Shown one piece after another: positions 60,301-64,000 of a stretch of 64,000 bases of DNA. Numbering within the stretch: the first letter of the stretch is position 1; each line of letters starts with the position of its first letter. The translations under genes were made by a program, and so were the position numbers. This DNA comes from Caenorhabditis remanei (Eukaryota; Nematoda; Chromadorea; Rhabditida; Rhabditidae), in the NCBI RefSeq assembly GCF_010183535.1, contig NC_071329.1, forward strand, positions 8,494,001 through 8,558,000, read 5' to 3'. The notes under the pieces were generated by a model. That model did no database searches, was not told the DNA's origin, and worked only from the letters and a program-made list of their open reading frames with translations.

Positions 60301-60471
60301 TACTTATTATTCTGATTAAAAGTTGTCTACTTACTACTTCACCAGCTCGGCTTTTCCGTACCGCGATTCTTGAACAACGAACTCGTTGAGCAAGACATCT
60401 TCTAGTGTGAAGTTGTCAGTTTTGAGCAATCGAATCAGCGAGTTCTCTTCTTCTTCTCTGGCCCAGAACAT
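57334..60471 (-). CDS. saps-1: SAPS-domain regulatory subunit of protein phosphatase 6
   Basis: SAPS proteins bind and direct the PP6 catalytic subunit. Eleven exons (60471-60335, 60288-60199, 60156-60087, 60038-59919, 59872-59738, 59690-59475, 59430-59137, 59088-58624, 58576-58353, 58312-57930, 57590-57334) give 796 residues. The N-terminus ([20 protein letters not shown], then [14 protein letters not shown]) and the helical-repeat SAPS core ([75 protein letters not shown]) are diagnostic. The C-terminal third is acidic and disordered with [20 protein letters not shown]. The exon 9 donor is ambiguous: 58353 or 6 nt further upstream both keep frame. Intron 57591-57929 carries a MITE. Confidence 0.93.
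57632..57908. mobile_element. Small TA-flanked MITE in a saps-1 intron
   Basis: Inverted ends GGTGGGATAG (57632-57641) and CTGTCCCACC (57899-57908) are flanked by TA on both sides. Internally CGCATTTTC and GAAAATGCGACGAGA recur as inverted copies, and CACACTCTCT is repeated, so the RNA could fold strongly. Length about 277 bp. It occupies most of the intron 57591-57929. Confidence 0.65.
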
Positions 60472-60896
60472 CTGGAAAATCGTGGTAAACATTTTTGATC
60501 GCTTTCGCGCAGGCATCGATTTGCGATTGGGTTGATAACACAGAACATATGGCGCCAAGAAAGAAAAAAAAACAAAAAAAACGACACTTGCTATCTCGAG
60601 ATGTTGTCGAAACTCACTAGAAAACTGAGAGAACGATGACAACGGCGCTGCGGAACGATAAAAAAGAAATGCGCACAAATTTTAGAGGCTCTGCATTAGT
60701 GCGTAAAAGTGTACGCGCGCACATGTGATTTCACGGCAAAATGCAGACCCAGTAGAAAACGGAAAAAAAGAAAAAGGAAGAAACGGATGGAGTTTGAGAA
60801 AAGAAGGACGCGTTTTTCTCCGTCGGCCACGGCTTCCTTCTGATCGTTATTTGCAATCTGAATATGTGATCTGTTCCTTTTTGTGTGTCACAGAAA
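60472..60896. promoter_or_regulatory. Divergent promoter region of saps-1 and the LMBRD2-like gene
   Basis: 425 bp separate the two start codons. The segment includes CG-rich patches (GTACGCGCGCACATG near 60710) and is expected to drive both genes. ORFs across it are not supported as genes. Confidence 0.5.
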
Positions 60897-63316
60897 ATGG
60901 GAACTGTTTCATTAGCTGTTCAACTATTTATTGTATTTTTGTTGACTTCATACTTATTGAACAAGGTGAGTTAAACTAGAACTGGTTTTATCATTTCCGC
61001 AATGTTTTAATTAACATAATTAATTTTAGTACTCGACTATACGGAAGCAGAATCCAATCGTAACGATCTCCACATTCATTGGATGGTATTTTTCGCTCAT
61101 CATTGTCTTCGTCCTTCCTCTTGATGTAGCAATTGTAAGTAACTTGTTTTTATAAAATTAAACATGCATAAAAATATTCTTTTAGGTTGTACTAAAAAAT
61201 AATTGTTTAGAAAACCTGAATTGTATGACAGTTGATAAAAACACAAACTAATTTCAGACATTCTTCCACAAATGCGAAACTGATCGTCAAAGAATTCTGA
61301 ATACCACTTCAACGCCTGCACCAGTCGTACCAGAATGTGAACTTCCAGGTGGATATGTTCCAGACGATGTATTTTTCGATCTATGGCGAGTCGTTTACTG
61401 GAGTGCTCAAATTCTCACATGGCTCATTTTACCTCTTCTTCAAAGTTATGTGACTGCTGGAAACTTCACTATTTTTGGAAGGATTCGAGCCGCCGTGATT
61501 AACAACGCTCTTTACTATGCCATTTATTCCCTTTGCTTTCTGGCGATTCTCATCTACGCCATGCTAAAAGGAGTTTCCATCAATATGTTAGTTCAAAAAA
61601 ACGGAAATGAGCTGATTCATTCCTAAATAGTTTCAGTGAGAACTTAAAAGTCATCTTGGTCTCTGCATCCAACACTTGGGGACTTTTCCTTCTGGTTGTG
61701 TTGCTTGGACACGGACTTGTCGAGCTGCCTCGTAGTCTTTGGCACCATGGAAATAGACGTAAGCTAATAAATCATTGAAATGTAAGATGGCAGCGGAGTT
61801 TATTTTTAGATTATCGTCTGAGAAAAACGTATTTCGACATTGAAAAATTGGCATCAGAGAAGAGTGAAGCAGAGGAAAGTGTCAAGGAAATCTACAAGTT
61901 CGTTTTAATATTCTGAGCATCAGAAAGCAAAATGTATTATTTTAGAAAAGTTCGCGTTCTTTTCAATTCGATGAAAAATGATTCAAATGGACAACGAAGA
62001 AAAGTGAGAACGATTCTGTCGAAATTCAGTGATGACGTCATCGACCAGTTGTTCCCTTCAAGACAAGTTATTGACAATGCGAATATGGAAGAAACTGGAG
62101 ATTTTTGCTCGGAAGCTAAACTGATTAGTCTTCACAAAAGGACAATTTATGCTGTTCAAACATTGAACAACGCTACTGCGCAGTGGAAGTAAGCGAAGAA
62201 GCAAACTAGAGATATGCAGTTTCTATATTGTTTTGATATTTCCAGAGTCCTCGTTGATCGTGCCTTGTTTCTGGAAAATCTCGCATTCTCCGAGTCGAAT
62301 GGTTACAATCTGGATCTTGCTAGAAATACATGCGTGCCGATTGGAATCCGCCGATTTTGGTATACTCGCCTACAAACTCCATTCTGTCGAGTGTTCGGTG
62401 TTCTCACTGTGTTCATGACATTCTTCGTTCTGTTCTCGGAATGCACATTCTTCGTTGTTTCCTATACAGTTTCTCCAGCGGCTTTCGTCACGGAATATGC
62501 ATCGAATCGGTTTCATTATAAGTATACACAGGTGTGATTATTCATTAATTTTTGATTAGAATGTTCAGTTTTTCAGTTTGTTGCCTTCGGTATCATCGTG
62601 TATCTGATGACTTGCGCCTACTTTACAATCTTCCGGTTACAAATCTACAAGTACTACCATTTGGATCCTAATGGACATACCGATGAAAACAGTATTCTTT
62701 TCAGCGCGATGTTAGTATATTTGAACATTTTTCTTAGTTTGAATTTTGAATTTACAGTCTACTTTGCCGTCTGACACCACCAATCTGTTTGAACTTCCTT
62801 GGAATGATTCATATGGATTCTCATATTTCGATGGCAAAAAGTTTCGGAGTAGAAACTCAATTCACCAAATTGATGGGACATCTCGATGTTATTCCAATTC
62901 TTGCCAAAGGAATCAACATTTACCTTCCGATTTGCATCATTTTGTTGTGTGCCATCCACTACTATCGAGTTGGAGCATACGTTCTTCATAACATTGGTTT
63001 CGATCAATTTGTAGAATCAGATGAGATGACGAATGATATGGTCAATTCTGGACGGTCACTTGTTCAAATCGAGCGGAATTCAATCAAGAGATCAAACGAG
63101 AGAAATCAAAGAAATCAAAACTGGACCAATTCAATCGGGAATAATGCAAATGCATCCAATCCGGTGCCGAAGTACAAGCGTTCTCGAAAAAATGAGGAAG
63201 AAAGACCAATGCTGGAAGAGGAGGAAATGGAAGAAAGAGAACTGACAAGTAGCACTCGAATATCCTTGTCTCCTACGGAACATCCATCGTCCAGTGGATT
63301 CTTCGACGATATGTGA
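60897..63316 (+). CDS. LMBR1-domain membrane protein (LMBRD2-like)
   Basis: LMBRD2 is a polytopic membrane protein reported to act in G-protein-coupled receptor signalling. Nine exons (60897-60965, 61030-61134, 61258-61586, 61637-61758, 61810-61897, 61946-62188, 62246-62531, 62577-62710, 62758-63316) give 644 residues. Hydrophobic segments match the family order: [66 protein letters not shown] and [21 protein letters not shown] coiled region then contains [16 protein letters not shown]. More membrane segments follow after [20 protein letters not shown], with [19 protein letters not shown] near the end. The tail is charged ([16 protein letters not shown]). TIM22 begins 191 bp downstream, so the pair is probably an operon. 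Confidence 0.9.
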
Positions 63317-63507
63317 AAAAAGATCTCGAAATATGGGAAATATATGCTTGTAAATGTGTTATTATTTATTTATTTATTTGAATTAGATTGCCAAATGAAT
63401 GTGAATAGGTTGTTTGAAATGTTTTATTTTTCTAACGTAGAAGGTCTCAATATCCTTCAAAATCTTTCAAGAATTCAGGCTTTCAGTTGTTCACATCGAA
63501 GTTTCAG

Positions 63508-63888
63508 ATGGCGCTGGCCTCTTCCTCAAATGCCATTCCAATGGAAGAACTATTCGCAAATCCATTCAGACCAAAAAAAGAGAAAGTAGTGACAGAAGAA
63601 AAACCATTCGTGTATACACCATCAGCCTACGTGCAAATGATTGATCAGATGATTGGAATTAAGACACGACCCTGGAATCCAGAGCGGACGCCGATTAAAC
63701 CGATTCAAATGTTAACACTTCCTGAAATGTCACGAGAAGAACGGTGGATACAATGGGGAATGGAAAACTGTGGAGTGAAGGCAACAATTTCTGGAGTTCT
63801 CGGAGTTGGAGTCGGTTTCGCTTTCGGTCTTTTCACTGCTTCAGTAGATCCACAACTTTCAATGGTTGGTGGTGATCCAACTAAACAG
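63508..63888 (+). CDS. timm-22: Mitochondrial import translocase subunit TIM22, 5' exon
   Basis: TIM22 forms the inner-membrane insertase for carrier proteins. The first coding exon (127 codons, ends in frame at the donor CAG/GTAATT) reads [20 protein letters not shown], then [20 protein letters not shown] and [16 protein letters not shown], the first membrane helix and following loop of the Tim17/22/23 family with the conserved cysteine. The rest lies beyond the right edge. ATG follows the acceptor GTTTCAG immediately, and the gap to the upstream stop suggests SL2-type operon processing. Confidence 0.88.
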
Positions 63889-63967
63889 GTAATTTTACTT
63901 CCGATTTTAGAACTTCATCAAGATTTTTTTCCGATCAAACATTTATTGAAAAGTATACAAAAAACAA

Positions 63968-64000
63968 TTAGTTCGTTTGCTGAGACGGTCCAAATCCAGC
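63968..64000 (-). CDS. Possible 3' end of a minus-strand gene (partial)
   Basis: Read on the minus strand, the last 33 bases give [10 protein letters not shown] followed by TAA at 63970-63968, with AATAAA (plus TTTATT at 63942-63947) 21 nt beyond the stop. That spacing fits a compact nematode 3' end. It would lie within, or converge on, the TIM22 intron. Only ten codons are visible, so this is weak. Confidence 0.3.
   Translation of the reverse strand, partial: AGFGPSQQTN

Overview
The window is nematode DNA, almost certainly genus Caenorhabditis. Genes have short AT-rich introns with GTAAGT-like donors and TTTTCAG acceptors, intergenic DNA is compact and AT-rich, and several start codons sit right after a TTTCAG acceptor, as expected for trans-spliced genes. 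Recognisable genes come in the order GPI mannosyltransferase I (PIGM), dph-5, an NDUFA11-like complex I subunit, lgc-20, sqt-1, a tag-180-like calcium channel alpha-2/delta subunit, rsf-1, samp-1, raga-1, saps-1, an LMBRD2-like protein and TIM22. From memory this is the neighbourhood of the C. elegans chromosome II clones B0491, T24F1 and C47G2. The repeat content and the intact tyrosine-recombinase retrotransposon suggest a Caenorhabditis species other than C. elegans; that is inference.

Layout. 1-1.4 kb: edge of an LTR retrotransposon on the minus strand (5' LTR, leader with tandem repeats, start of gag). 1.4-7 kb: no convincing gene; holds a (TA)n tract and a GC-rich palindromic MITE. 7-9.6 kb: dph-5 and PIGM on the minus strand, 219 bp apart, operon-like. 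9.9-10.5 kb: a second MITE copy broken by an insertion that contains a long hairpin. 11.2-13.8 kb: an unrecognised 506-residue gene with a chromodomain gene nested antisense in one intron. 14.3-20.7 kb: NDUFA11-like, lgc-20, the cuticle collagen sqt-1 and a convergent unknown gene. 21-26.5 kb: gene-poor pyrimidine-rich DNA. 26.6-31.5 kb: alpha-2/delta subunit (18 exons). 32-33 kb: candidate DNA transposon. 35 kb: a small secreted peptide gene. 39-41.4 kb: two small convergent membrane-protein genes.

42-60.5 kb is a minus-strand block: rsf-1 (RASSF), samp-1 (inner nuclear membrane), raga-1 (Rag GTPase) and saps-1 (PP6 regulatory subunit). rsf-1 spans a 6.46-kb intron. That intron contains a TIR element, and inside the TIR element sits a structurally complete PAT/DIRS-type retrotransposon with gag, RT-RNase H and tyrosine recombinase. 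Its two split direct repeats (162 and 128 bp) match in length, and a 5-bp AGAAT occurs at all three junctions. 60.9-64 kb: LMBRD2-like gene followed 191 bp downstream by TIM22, another likely operon, with TIM22 running off the right edge.

For multi-exon genes I joined exons by hand and checked that exon lengths keep the reading frame. Names rest on recognised motifs and on memory of the C. elegans orthologues, not on a database search.
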